Below are positions 7,279-13,128 of a DNA stretch of 13,128 nucleotides, piece after piece. This DNA is from Gammaproteobacteria bacterium. GTDB taxonomy: Bacteria; Pseudomonadota; Gammaproteobacteria; S144-34. A model generated the notes under the pieces. It had not been told where the DNA came from. It saw only the letters and a program-made list of their open reading frames with translations, and searched no databases. Within the stretch, counting starts at the first letter, position 1; each line of letters opens with the position of its first letter. The stretch covers positions 1 to 13,128 of the forward strand of contig WGBS01000323.1 in the NCBI GenBank assembly GCA_015494165.1, in the 5' to 3' direction. A program made the position numbers and the translations under genes.

Positions 7279-8559
7279 ATGGCCCATATCGTCATCCTCG
7301 GCGCCGGCATCGGCGGCCTGCCGGCCGCCTACGACATGCGCGCGGCGCTCGACCGCAGCCACCGCGTCACCGTGGTCAACGCCACCGACCACTTCCAGTT
7401 CGTGCCCTCGAACCCCTGGGTGGGCGTGGGCTGGCGCGAGCGGCGCCAGATCACGCTGCCGCTCGCGCCGGCGCTCGGCCGCAAGGGCATCGAGCTCGTC
7501 GTCGGCGAGGTCGCCCGCATCGACACCGAGGCGAGCCGCCTCGAGCTCGCCGACGGCGGGCACGTCGACTACGACTATCTCGTCATTGCCACCGGCGCCA
7601 AGCTCGCCTTCGACGAGGTCCCGGGCTCGGGGCCCCACGGCGGCCACACGCATTCGATCTGCACGGTCGACCACGCCGAGCTGGCGCACGAGGGCTACCG
7701 GCGGCTCCTCGAGCGGCCCGGCCCCGTCGTCGTGGGCGCCATGCCCTTCGCGAGCTGCTTCGGGCCCGCCTACGAGTACGCCTTCATCCTCGACACCGAC
7801 CTGCGCCGCCGCCGCCTGCGCGACCGCGTGCCCATGACCTTCGTCACCAGCGAGCCCTACATCGGCCATCTCGGCCTCGGCGGCGTGGGCGACTCCAAGG
7901 GCATGCTCGAGCACGAGCTGCGCCAGCGCCACATCCAGTGGATCACCAACGCGCGCGTGACGCGGGTCGAGGAGGGCGTCATGCACGTCGAGGAGCTCGG
8001 CGAGGACGGCGCGGTGCGCCGCACCCACGAGCTGCCCTTCGCCTACTCGATGATGATCCCGGCCTTCCGCGGCGTGGACGCGGTCGCCACGGTCGAGGGG
8101 CTGTGCAACCCGCGCGGCTTCGTGCTCGTCGACGAGCACCAGCGCAGCCCCAAGCACCCGAACATCTACGCCGCCGGGGTGTGCATCGCCATCCCGCCCG
8201 TGGAGCAGACGCCGGTGCCCACCGGCCCGCCCAAGACGGGCTACATGATCGAGTCCATGGTCACGGCCATCGTCGAGAACATCAAGGCCGAGCTCGCCGG
8301 CGGCGAGCCCTACGCGCGCGCCACCTGGAACGCGGTGTGCCTCGCCGACATGGGCGACACCGGAGCGGCCTTCGTGGCGCTGCCGCAGATCCCGCCGCGC
8401 AACGTCAACTGGTTCAAGAAGGGCAAGTGGGTGCACCTCGCCAAGGTCGGCTTCGAGAAGTACTTCCTCTACAAGATGAAGCGCGGGAGCGCCGAGCCGG
8501 TCTTCGAGCGCTATCTCCTCAAGGTCTTCGGCGTCCCGCGCCTCAAGGAGGCGGGCTGA
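7279..8559 (+). CDS. sqr: Sulfide:quinone oxidoreductase, type I-like
   Basis: Membrane-bound flavoprotein that oxidises sulfide to sulfane sulfur and reduces the quinone pool. From ATG 7279 (GGGAGGA 8 bases upstream) the 426-residue product opens straight into the FAD-binding fold HIVILGAGIGGLPAAYDM. An in-frame ATG at 7234 would add 15 residues before this fold and is less likely. The sequence follows the Acidithiobacillus ferrooxidans SQR as I recall it. All three redox cysteines have counterparts: Cys128 (HSICTVDHAE), Cys160 (FASCFGPAYEY) and Cys354 (TWNAVCLADMGD). Other shared blocks are FQFVPSNPWVGVGW, TSEPYIGHLG, GFVLVDEHQRS and VPTGPPKTGYMIESM. The C-terminal WVHLAKVGFEKYFLYKMKR region fits the amphipathic membrane anchor. 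With the cbb3 oxidase it would support sulfide respiration. Its last 17 bases overlap the convergent gene. Confidence 0.95.
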   Translation: MAHIVILGAGIGGLPAAYDMRAALDRSHRVTVVNATDHFQFVPSNPWVGVGWRERRQITLPLAPALGRKGIELVVGEVARIDTEASRLELADGGHVDYDYLVIATGAKLAFDEVPGSGPHGGHTHSICTVDHAELAHEGYRRLLERPGPVVVGAMPFASCFGPAYEYAFILDTDLRRRRLRDRVPMTFVTSEPYIGHLGLGGVGDSKGMLEHELRQRHIQWITNARVTRVEEGVMHVEELGEDGAVRRTHELPFAYSMMIPAFRGVDAVATVEGLCNPRGFVLVDEHQRSPKHPNIYAAGVCIAIPPVEQTPVPTGPPKTGYMIESMVTAIVENIKAELAGGEPYARATWNAVCLADMGDTGAAFVALPQIPPRNVNWFKKGKWVHLAKVGFEKYFLYKMKRGSAEPVFERYLLKVFGVPRLKEAG

Positions 8560-9052
8560 GCGCCCGCGGGCGCGCCGTCTCTCCGGGCCGCGCGCGGGCG
8601 AGAAGCCGGCCGTCGGGGGTGAGGCAGCGCACCTCGCGGAGCCCTTCGGGCAGCCGCGCCGCGGGCACGGGCCGCACGGCCACCGGATAGGTGAGCACCT
8701 GCGCGACGAGGGCGTCGGGCGGCGGCGCCTCGTGGTGGACCACGATCTCGACCGTGCCGCCGGGCCGCACCCGCACCGAGCGGACCTCCACGCGGTAGCC
8801 TGCGGTGGGAGCGGTCCCCAGGAAGACGACGGCGGCGGGCAGCGCGCCGTCGGCCAGCCGCGCGCGGACCGCCTCGGCGGCCGGCGGCGGCAGGCGCGCC
8901 AGGTAGGCCGCGAGCGCCTCGCGGTCGGTGAGCAGGGCGCAGGCCGCGTCCGGAAAGGGGCCCGCGGCCCGGGCGGCGCGCGGGGCGCACGCCACCGCCG
9001 CGTGCGCGACGAGCGCCACCGCGGCGAGCGCGGCCGCAACGCGCCGGCTCAT
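8543..9052 (-). CDS. Exported protein with PrcB-C-like domain
   Basis: A 169-residue product starting at ATG 9052, which overlaps the preceding stop as ATGA; upstream in-frame codons back to 9091 would precede the signal peptide and lie inside that gene. The N-terminus is an export signal (MSRRVAAALAAVALVAHAAV) followed by ACAP, a weak lipobox with Cys22; cleavage after ARAA is also possible. Residues about 75-133 (VVFLGTAPTAGYRVEV, then VVHHEAPPPDALVAQVLTYP) match the 'G..PT.GY.v.i..v ... P......Q..TyP' pattern of PrcB C-terminal domains. These are small beta domains in exported bacterial proteins, first named from a treponemal protease complex. Its function here is unknown. It is the last gene of the leftward operon and runs 17 bases into the end of sqr. 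Confidence 0.85.
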   Translation of the reverse strand: MSRRVAAALAAVALVAHAAVACAPRAARAAGPFPDAACALLTDREALAAYLARLPPPAAEAVRARLADGALPAAVVFLGTAPTAGYRVEVRSVRVRPGGTVEIVVHHEAPPPDALVAQVLTYPVAVRPVPAARLPEGLREVRCLTPDGRLLARARPGETARPRALSPPP

Positions 9053-9738
9053 CGCGGCACCTTGTCCGCGGGGATGGCGATGGGCCGCCACTCGGGGCTG
9101 TGCGGGTGGCGCCGCTCGCGCCCGAGGGCGATCAGGCGCCGCACCTCCTCTGGGAAGCGGGCGTCACCGCGGATCTCCGTCAGCTCGTAGCGCACGGGCA
9201 CCGTCAGCGTGGGCCCGGCGTTGCCGTAGGTGGGCAGGACGATCTCGCGGTCGAGACTGGTGCGCTCGCGCCCCTGGCGCAGGGCGTCGAGCACCGCGAG
9301 CAGCACCGGCTCGCCCGCGGCGGCGTCGAGAAAGGTCTCCATCTCGCGCGTGCGGCTCATGATCCCCGACGGCTCGTAGTCCGAGGGCTGGCGCTGGCGG
9401 TGGCCGAAGATGCCCTCGGGGTCGGAGTAGATGTCGGCGTGGTACGAGGCGGGCGGCGGCATGTCGGACCAGACGACGATGGCCGGCAGGTGGCGGCCGT
9501 CGCGCGCCTTTCCGAGGATCACATAGGCGCAGCTGCGTGGCGGCAGCGGCGTGACCCCGAGGGGACCGACATAGCCGCCGACGAAGCCCATCATCGGCAG
9601 CATCGGCATCACGGGGCCCTGCTGCGTCTGCGGCCCGCCCGTCACCTGGAGCGTGCCGCAGTAGCTGAAGCGCTCCAGGGCGTGCGCGGGTGCGGTGGCG
9701 ATCAGGCTCAGCACGAGCAGCGCGGCGAGTCGTCTCAC
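9049..9738 (-). CDS. Exported protein of unknown function
   Basis: 229 residues from GTG 9738, which overlaps the preceding stop by four bases (GTGA). A strong AGGAGG (9746-9751) 7 bases upstream fixes this non-ATG start. A clear signal peptide (RRLAALLVLSLIATAPAHA, cleaved before LERF) gives a periplasmic or exported protein. Cys27 (FSYCGTL) and Cys70 (PRSCAYVILG) could form a disulfide. Between them is a Gln/Pro/Met/Gly-rich stretch (about 36-63, including MPMLPMMGFVGGY) that looks flexible. The rest is mixed alpha/beta, with a VVWSDMPPPASYHADIYSDP block that I cannot place in a family. It sits between the lipoprotein and the PrcB-C-like gene, so it probably acts in the envelope with them. 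Confidence 0.85.
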   Translation of the reverse strand: MRRLAALLVLSLIATAPAHALERFSYCGTLQVTGGPQTQQGPVMPMLPMMGFVGGYVGPLGVTPLPPRSCAYVILGKARDGRHLPAIVVWSDMPPPASYHADIYSDPEGIFGHRQRQPSDYEPSGIMSRTREMETFLDAAAGEPVLLAVLDALRQGRERTSLDREIVLPTYGNAGPTLTVPVRYELTEIRGDARFPEEVRRLIALGRERRHPHSPEWRPIAIPADKVPR

Positions 9739-11075
9739 GGCCTTTCCTCCTCTGTGGCGTCCGGGGCGCCGCCGGCCGCGGGGCCGGCGAGCGCCAGGTA
9801 TTCGGCGTCATGGTCGGGCCCGGGCGCGGCCAGCGTGACGCGGATGCGCGGCGGCCAGCCCGAAAGCGTCTCCCAACGCGGGCCTTCGTCGTCGCCGCGC
9901 CAGGGGCGCTCGGCCTGCCAGCGCGCGGACGAGGCCGGCAGCGGCAGGGCGACCGCGGGCCCGTCCCCGTCGAGGGGCGCGAGGGCGCCGTCGGCGCGCA
10001 GGCGCCACCAGCGCCCGTCGCCCAGCGCCACGGGCGGCTCGTGCACGCGCCCGCGCGCGAGCACCGTCCAGCGCACCCGCCCGATGCCGGCCTCCACGCG
10101 CCCGGGCCGCGTGGTGCGCAGCGCCCGCCAGCGCCCTTCGGGCCCCACGAGCACGGCGGCGATGTCCGAGATGCCCTGCGCGCCGGGCTCGTGCGCGTTC
10201 ACGTCCACGCGCGCGTGGCGCCCGAAGCAGCGGGCGCGCTCGAGGTAGGGCGGGCGCGGGACCACGAGCCCGGTGCCTTCGGCGAGCGTCTCGAGCGGCA
10301 CGCGCACCTCCCAGCGCGGCGGGCTCCCGAGGCGCCGGACGACCAGCGCCTCGCCGTCGCGGCTGCCGTGGGCGACGAGGAAGGCGCCGTCGCCGCAGGG
10401 CTCGAGCGCCAGCACGCCGGGGTCCGCGAGCGGCAGGCCCTTGGGCGGGCGCACCACGAGGTCCGGCGGCGCGGCGAGGCGCGCGCGCGCCGCCTCCGGA
10501 TCGAGCGGCAGCAGCCGCAGCGCCCAGCCGTCACCCGCGCGCGTGCGCACCACGTGGGCCACGCGCGGTCCCGAGCGCGCGCGGCGGTCTCCTTCCGCCC
10601 CGCGCGCGGCCGTCTCGCGGTCGAGGAGCGCGCCCAAGGCGTCCGGCACCCCCGGCGCGGGGAGCCGCGCACGCGCGAAGCGCACCGGCGGCGCGGCCGC
10701 GACCGAGATCGCCGCCGCCGCGCGCAGCGGGCCCGCGCGCAGCTCGATGCGGTGCGGGCCCGGCGGGAGCGGGCCCAGCGCCAGCCGGTGCCAGGCCGCG
10801 CCCGTGAGCCGCGCGACGGGCCGGCCGTCCACCTCGAGGCGCGCCGCGAGCGGGCCGAGGGCGATGAGCCATCCGCGCTGCTCCCAGCTCTCGTAGCGGA
10901 AGCCCGGCCCCCAGGCGACGGCGCGCGCGAGCACGACCGGGCGGGGGCCGGTCACCGCCCCGTCCGGCGGGGCGAGGAGCTCGAGCTGCGCCCCGGGCGG
11001 CACGGGCACGGTGCAGCCCGCGGCGGCGAGCGCCGCCAGCGCCACGAGCGCGAGCCCTGCCTGCCTTCCGGCCAT
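9735..11075 (-). CDS. Large predicted outer-membrane lipoprotein of unknown function
   Basis: 446 residues from ATG 11075, whose A overlaps the last base of the upstream stop (TGATG). The frame is open further upstream to 11270, but that part lies over the preceding gene and lacks an export signal. The N-terminus MAGRQAGLALVALAALAAAGC is a lipoprotein signal, with Cys21 as lipidation site and Thr at +2, so outer-membrane sorting is expected. After it comes a segment like a beta-sandwich (PPGPHRIELRAG, typical of Ig-like or 'penicillin-binding C-terminal-like' folds). A long beta-rich region with many Trp/Arg blocks follows (WEVRVPLETLAEG, RWRALRTTRPGR, RWWRLRADGALAPL). Only three non-lipid-site features stand out: two Cys (in LEPCGDG and RARCFGR) and an acidic C-terminal tail. 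No family recognised. Third of five overlapping genes. Confidence 0.85.
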   Translation of the reverse strand: MAGRQAGLALVALAALAAAGCTVPVPPGAQLELLAPPDGAVTGPRPVVLARAVAWGPGFRYESWEQRGWLIALGPLAARLEVDGRPVARLTGAAWHRLALGPLPPGPHRIELRAGPLRAAAAISVAAAPPVRFARARLPAPGVPDALGALLDRETAARGAEGDRRARSGPRVAHVVRTRAGDGWALRLLPLDPEAARARLAAPPDLVVRPPKGLPLADPGVLALEPCGDGAFLVAHGSRDGEALVVRRLGSPPRWEVRVPLETLAEGTGLVVPRPPYLERARCFGRHARVDVNAHEPGAQGISDIAAVLVGPEGRWRALRTTRPGRVEAGIGRVRWTVLARGRVHEPPVALGDGRWWRLRADGALAPLDGDGPAVALPLPASSARWQAERPWRGDDEGPRWETLSGWPPRIRVTLAAPGPDHDAEYLALAGPAAGGAPDATEEERP

Positions 11076-11458
11076 CAGCGCACCGGCGCCGCCAGCAGCG
11101 CCTGGACCACGCCCCAGGCGCTCCAGTAGAGCGCGCTCCACAGCAGCCAGTGGGCGAAGGCGGCGCGGCCGCGCCCGCACACGAGGGCGAAGACGATCGC
11201 CGGCGCGAGCGGCGCCAGGATCAGCCCGAAGGGGCCCGGCAGCAGCACGCCCGCCGTCACGCCCGGCCACAGGCCGAGGTGGGCCACCAGCACGGCCGTC
11301 CGCCGCTCCCGGGGCGTCAGCCGCGCGGCGGTCCAGGCGAGCGCCGCGCCCGCGAGCGGGAGCAGCGCGCCGGGCCCGAAGGCGGGCGCCATCACCGCCG
11401 CCGCCGCGAGCGCGGGCGGCGCGAGCAGGGCCGCGGGCAGTGCGGTGCGCGCGCTCAT
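11075..11458 (-). CDS. Small multi-pass inner membrane protein of unknown function
   Basis: 127 residues from ATG 11458, overlapping the stop of the OmpA-like gene (ATGA); its own stop shares a base with the lipoprotein ATG. Almost the entire chain is hydrophobic in about four segments: TALPAALLAPPALAAAAVMA, PGALLPLAGAALAWTAA, the block around TAVLVAHLGLWPGVTAGVLL, and APLAPAIVFALVCG to WSALYWSAWGVVQALLA. Short Arg-rich loops (RLTPRERR, CGRGRA) separate them. GGAGGTGATCC, a perfect complement to the 16S rRNA 3' end, lies inside the upstream gene at 11469-11479 but somewhat far (about 16 bases from GGAGG) from this start. No family recognised; a membrane partner for the periplasmic products is inference. 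Confidence 0.82.
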   Translation of the reverse strand: MSARTALPAALLAPPALAAAAVMAPAFGPGALLPLAGAALAWTAARLTPRERRTAVLVAHLGLWPGVTAGVLLPGPFGLILAPLAPAIVFALVCGRGRAAFAHWLLWSALYWSAWGVVQALLAAPVR

Positions 11459-12594
11459 CCCCGGGCGAGGATCACCTCCACGCGCCGGTTGCGCGCGCGG
11501 TTCGCGTCGGAGTCGTTCGGCACCACGGGGCGCGTCTCGCCGAAGCCCTTCGGCCGCAGGCGCTTCGGGTCCACGCCGAGGCGGGCGAGCTCGAGCGCGA
11601 CCACGTGGGCGCGCAGCTCCGAGAGCACCTGGTTGAAGCGCTCGGGCCCGACGTCGTCGGTGTGGCCCTCGACCCGCACCGTGCCCTTGCGCAGCCGGGC
11701 GAGCCGCGCGAGCTTCTCCAGCGTCTGCCGCGCGCCCGGCTTGAGGTCCCACCTGCCGAGGTCGAACAGGATCGCCTCCGAGAGCGTCACCTTCACGCCC
11801 TCCGGGGTCTCCACCGCGCCCAGCTCGCGCATCAGGTCCTTCTCCGCCTCGGGGCGCGGCTCCGGGCGCGAGTAGGCGGCAACGCGGATGTCGCCGACCA
11901 GCACGGGCGCGTCGGCATAGGGGACCTTGGTCTCGTAATGCCTGTAGAAGTACAGCGAGAGGCCCGCAATGGGCTCTTTCGGGCGGAAGGGACGGTGGCC
12001 GATGCGCTCGCCGTCCAGGAAGAAGCGCACCTGGCCGCGGCGCACCTGGACCGCGACGCGGTGGATGGCGCCTTTGCGCGTGCGGGCGTGCAGACCGAAA
12101 CGCACGCGCCCCGGGGTGTTCCGGGCCCCGAAGCCGCTCGGTTCGCGGTGGCAGGCGAGGTGGCCGCCGAGGAAGGCGCCGTCCACGTAGGCGTTGGGAT
12201 TCGTGTCGAACTCGCGCACGCGCGCAGCGCTGTGGAGCCGGAACTCCACGAAGGGGCAACCCTCCTCGGCGATCCAGACCGGAAACTCCAGGGAGAACTC
12301 CGGCGGCAGCGGCTGCGGCAGGCGCACGTACACCGCCGTGCCCTTCTCCAGCGGCCGGATCCAGATGCGGTCCTTGAAGCGCGCGCACTCGTAGGCCCCG
12401 CGCGGCGCCTCCAGGCCCTCGGCGTACTCGCCCACGGGGCAGGCGGCGAGCCGGGTCTCGAACAGCACCCGGTCGCCCGGCTCGAAGCGGTAGCGCTCGG
12501 CGGCGCCCTCGATGCGCGCGGCCTGCGCCGCGCCGGCGAGGGCGAGCAGGGCCGCCGCCCCGGCGGCGGCGGCGCGCATCGAACGTCTTCTCAT
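11455..12594 (-). CDS. Periplasmic OmpA-domain protein with uncharacterised N-terminal region
   Basis: 379 residues. The ATG at 12594 is preceded by GGAGGAG at good spacing, and a signal peptide follows (MRAAAAGAAALLALAGAAQA, residues 6-25). Residues about 30-240 form a beta-rich region with four Cys (52, 70, 113, 148). Its blocks VRFGLHARTRKG, HRVAVQVRRGQVRFFLDGER and GLSLYFYRHYETKVPYAD resemble the 'ligand strand, then displayed-surface' pattern of concanavalin/LamG-like folds. That reading is tentative. After a charged linker (245-256) comes an OmpA C-terminal domain (about 268-377): ILFDLGRWDLKPGA, GHTDDVG with Asp313/314, NQVLSELRA with Arg328, GFGETRPVVPN, NRARNRRVEV. The Asp and Arg are those that hold diaminopimelate in peptidoglycan. 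With no lipobox and no barrel, it is expected in the periplasm, tethered to the wall. Confidence 0.9.
   Translation of the reverse strand: MRRRSMRAAAAGAAALLALAGAAQAARIEGAAERYRFEPGDRVLFETRLAACPVGEYAEGLEAPRGAYECARFKDRIWIRPLEKGTAVYVRLPQPLPPEFSLEFPVWIAEEGCPFVEFRLHSAARVREFDTNPNAYVDGAFLGGHLACHREPSGFGARNTPGRVRFGLHARTRKGAIHRVAVQVRRGQVRFFLDGERIGHRPFRPKEPIAGLSLYFYRHYETKVPYADAPVLVGDIRVAAYSRPEPRPEAEKDLMRELGAVETPEGVKVTLSEAILFDLGRWDLKPGARQTLEKLARLARLRKGTVRVEGHTDDVGPERFNQVLSELRAHVVALELARLGVDPKRLRPKGFGETRPVVPNDSDANRARNRRVEVILARG
11469..11479 (-). promoter_or_regulatory. Extended Shine-Dalgarno match inside the OmpA-like gene
   Basis: On the minus strand GGAGGTGATCC is an 11-base perfect complement to the usual 16S rRNA 3' end (GGAUCACCUCC). 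It encodes part of VEVIL in the OmpA-like protein. It precedes the overlapping small membrane-protein start by more than the usual spacing, and may slow ribosomes there or aid re-initiation. Confidence 0.35.
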
Positions 12595-12624
12595 CGCTGC
12601 TCCTCCTTCGGTCTTCTCACGGGC

Positions 12625-12658
12625 GCCCGGGCGGACCCGCTCTGCCGGATCCGCGGGC
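12625..12658 (-). terminator. Intercistronic hairpin between repeat-protein gene and OmpA-like gene
   Basis: On the minus strand GCGGATCC pairs with GGGTCCGC (one G-T pair) around an 8-base loop. A further GCCC/GGGC clamp outside is offset by a 2-base bulge, about 12 pairs in all. It sits within the 84-base gap. There is no T-run, so partial termination or an mRNA-end stabiliser is more likely than a full stop. Confidence 0.45.
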
Positions 12659-12678
12659 TCTGCGGGGCGGCGGCCCGC

Positions 12679-13059
12679 TCAGCGGCAGGGCCGCCCGCCG
12701 CCCTTTCCGTAGATGCCCTCGTAGCCGCCGTTGTCGGCGACGATGCTCTGGGTGCGGGCGCCGCCGCTGCCGGCGGGGGCCTTGCCGTAGATGCTCTCGT
12801 AGCCGCCGTTGTCGGCGACGATGCTCTGGGTGCGGGCGCCTCCGCCGGCGGGGGCCCTGCCGAAGATGCTCTCGTAGCCGCCGTTGTCGGCCACGATGCT
12901 CTGCGTGCGCGCGCACGGGCCGGAGGGGCCGGCCGCCGCGGCGGCGCCGGCGGCGAGCAGCCCGGCCAGGGCGAGCGCGGCCGCGGCGCGGGCGGCATGG
13001 GTCGCGCGGCGGCCCGTCCGGTTCCGGCTCGGAAGGTTCCGATGGCGGTGGTGCGTCAT
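12679..13059 (-). CDS. Small exported tandem-repeat protein with flanking cysteines
   Basis: 126 residues from ATG 13059, with GGAGG 9 bases upstream. A basic N-terminus (MTHHRHRNLPSRNRTGRR) and a long Ala/Leu helix (AAALALAGLLAAGAAAAA) form a signal peptide, probably cleaved near residue 43. The mature part of about 80 residues is almost all repeat: three copies of ARTQSIVADNGGYESIYGK joined by short APAG(S)GG linkers, at residues 50-74, 75-100 and 101-119. There are only two cysteines, Cys49 just before the first repeat and Cys125 as the next-to-last residue, so a disulfide could close the repeat block into a loop. Each unit has two Tyr and one Asp-Asn-Gly-Gly turn. No family recognised. 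It could be a surface structural or fibre protein, a peptide precursor, or a binding protein. It leads the leftward gene cluster. Confidence 0.85.
   Translation of the reverse strand: MTHHRHRNLPSRNRTGRRATHAARAAAALALAGLLAAGAAAAAGPSGPCARTQSIVADNGGYESIFGRAPAGGGARTQSIVADNGGYESIYGKAPAGSGGARTQSIVADNGGYEGIYGKGGGRPCR
12703..12912 (-). repeat. Three in-frame tandem repeats of 75-78 bases
   Basis: Units at 12838-12912, 12760-12837 and 12703-12759 (the last incomplete) encode ARTQSIVADNGGYE(S/G)I(F/Y)G(K/R). The second and third units share long identical stretches at the DNA level, including GTTGTCGGCGACGATGCTCT on the + strand; the first differs by a few silent or conservative changes. This suggests recent duplication or gene-conversion upkeep. 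Confidence 0.95.
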
Positions 13060-13095
13060 GGCGGTTTCCTCCCCTTGCTGCCTTTCCGGCGCGAG

Positions 13096-13101
13096 ATTCT
13101 G
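13096..13101 (-). promoter_or_regulatory. -10 element for the leftward repeat-protein cluster
   Basis: On the minus strand CAGAAT matches TATAAT at 4 of 6 bases. It lies 10 bases downstream of the GTTCAG direct repeat and would give transcription start near 13089, about 30 bases before the ATG at 13059. Confidence 0.45.
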
Positions 13102-13111
13102 CCGGCGCCGG

Positions 13112-13128
13112 CTGAACCCGTCCTGAAC
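13112..13128 (-). promoter_or_regulatory. Direct repeat GTTCAG-N5-GTTCAG, probable response-regulator site
   Basis: On the minus strand GTTCAG occurs twice with an 11-base period (13128-13123 and 13117-13112). Direct half-sites with this period, ending about 10-12 bases before the -10, are the layout used by OmpR/PhoP-family regulators that replace the -35. A 12-base palindrome GCCGGCGCCGGC (13101-13112) fills the space to the -10. The site touches the window edge, so further copies may lie outside. Confidence 0.5.

Noticed and set aside
7111..9039. A 642-codon open frame on the minus strand spanning sqr.
   Set aside because: It lies opposite a full-length SQR with all redox cysteines and covers the sqr control region; composition is low-complexity and no domain is visible.
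12703..12912. CRISPR array suggested by regularly spaced repeats.
   Set aside because: The repeats are in-frame, adjacent, 75-78 bases long, with no unique spacers, inside a coding gene.
12946..13059. Twin-arginine (Tat) signal in the repeat protein because of the GRRATH stretch.
   Set aside because: The motif lacks the hydrophobic residues that should follow the arginine pair (SRRxFLK type); an ordinary Sec signal with a long basic start explains it better.

Overview
The window is very GC-rich (about 70 % or more by eye) and densely coding, with most neighbouring genes overlapping by 1-17 bases. It carries a cysteine-ligated FNR, a complete cbb3 oxidase operon with assembly genes, and a type I-like sulfide:quinone oxidoreductase. 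This suggests a microaerobic or facultative, probably sulfur-oxidising gammaproteobacterium. The placement is inference from gene content; no rRNA or other marker is present.

Left part (1-7078, all + strand). The 3' end of an fnr gene is followed within 12 bases by a near-perfect FNR box, with a -10 element at the spacing of a class II FNR promoter. Downstream lie ompW, ccoN, ccoO, ccoQ, ccoP, two small uncharacterised membrane-protein genes, ccoG (copper reductase / assembly) and ccoH. No second FNR box was found before ccoN, and only 43 bases separate ompW from ccoN. The simplest reading is one oxygen-controlled operon led by ompW.

Middle (7079-8559). A 200-base intergenic region holds a hairpin, a cluster of TGAC-N2-GTCA inverted repeats, and a -24/-12 (sigma-54) promoter match. 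Together these look like an enhancer-type control region for the following sqr gene. SQR would pass electrons from sulfide into the quinone pool, and the cbb3 oxidase would take them (through bc1 and cytochrome c, not in this window) to oxygen.

Right part (8543-13128, all - strand). A convergent cluster ends 17 bases inside sqr. In transcription order it encodes: a small exported protein with three near-identical 25-residue repeats between two cysteines; a periplasmic protein with an uncharacterised, possibly lectin-like N-terminal region and an OmpA peptidoglycan-binding domain; a small multi-pass membrane protein; a large lipoprotein; an exported protein of unknown function; and an exported protein with a PrcB-C-like domain. 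The last five are chained by 1-4 base stop/start overlaps. Upstream of the repeat gene, at the window edge, is an 11-base-period direct repeat ahead of a -10 match, the layout of an OmpR/PhoP-type response-regulator promoter. I do not recognise this cluster as a described system. It looks like an envelope or cell-surface module and is the best candidate for something new in the window.
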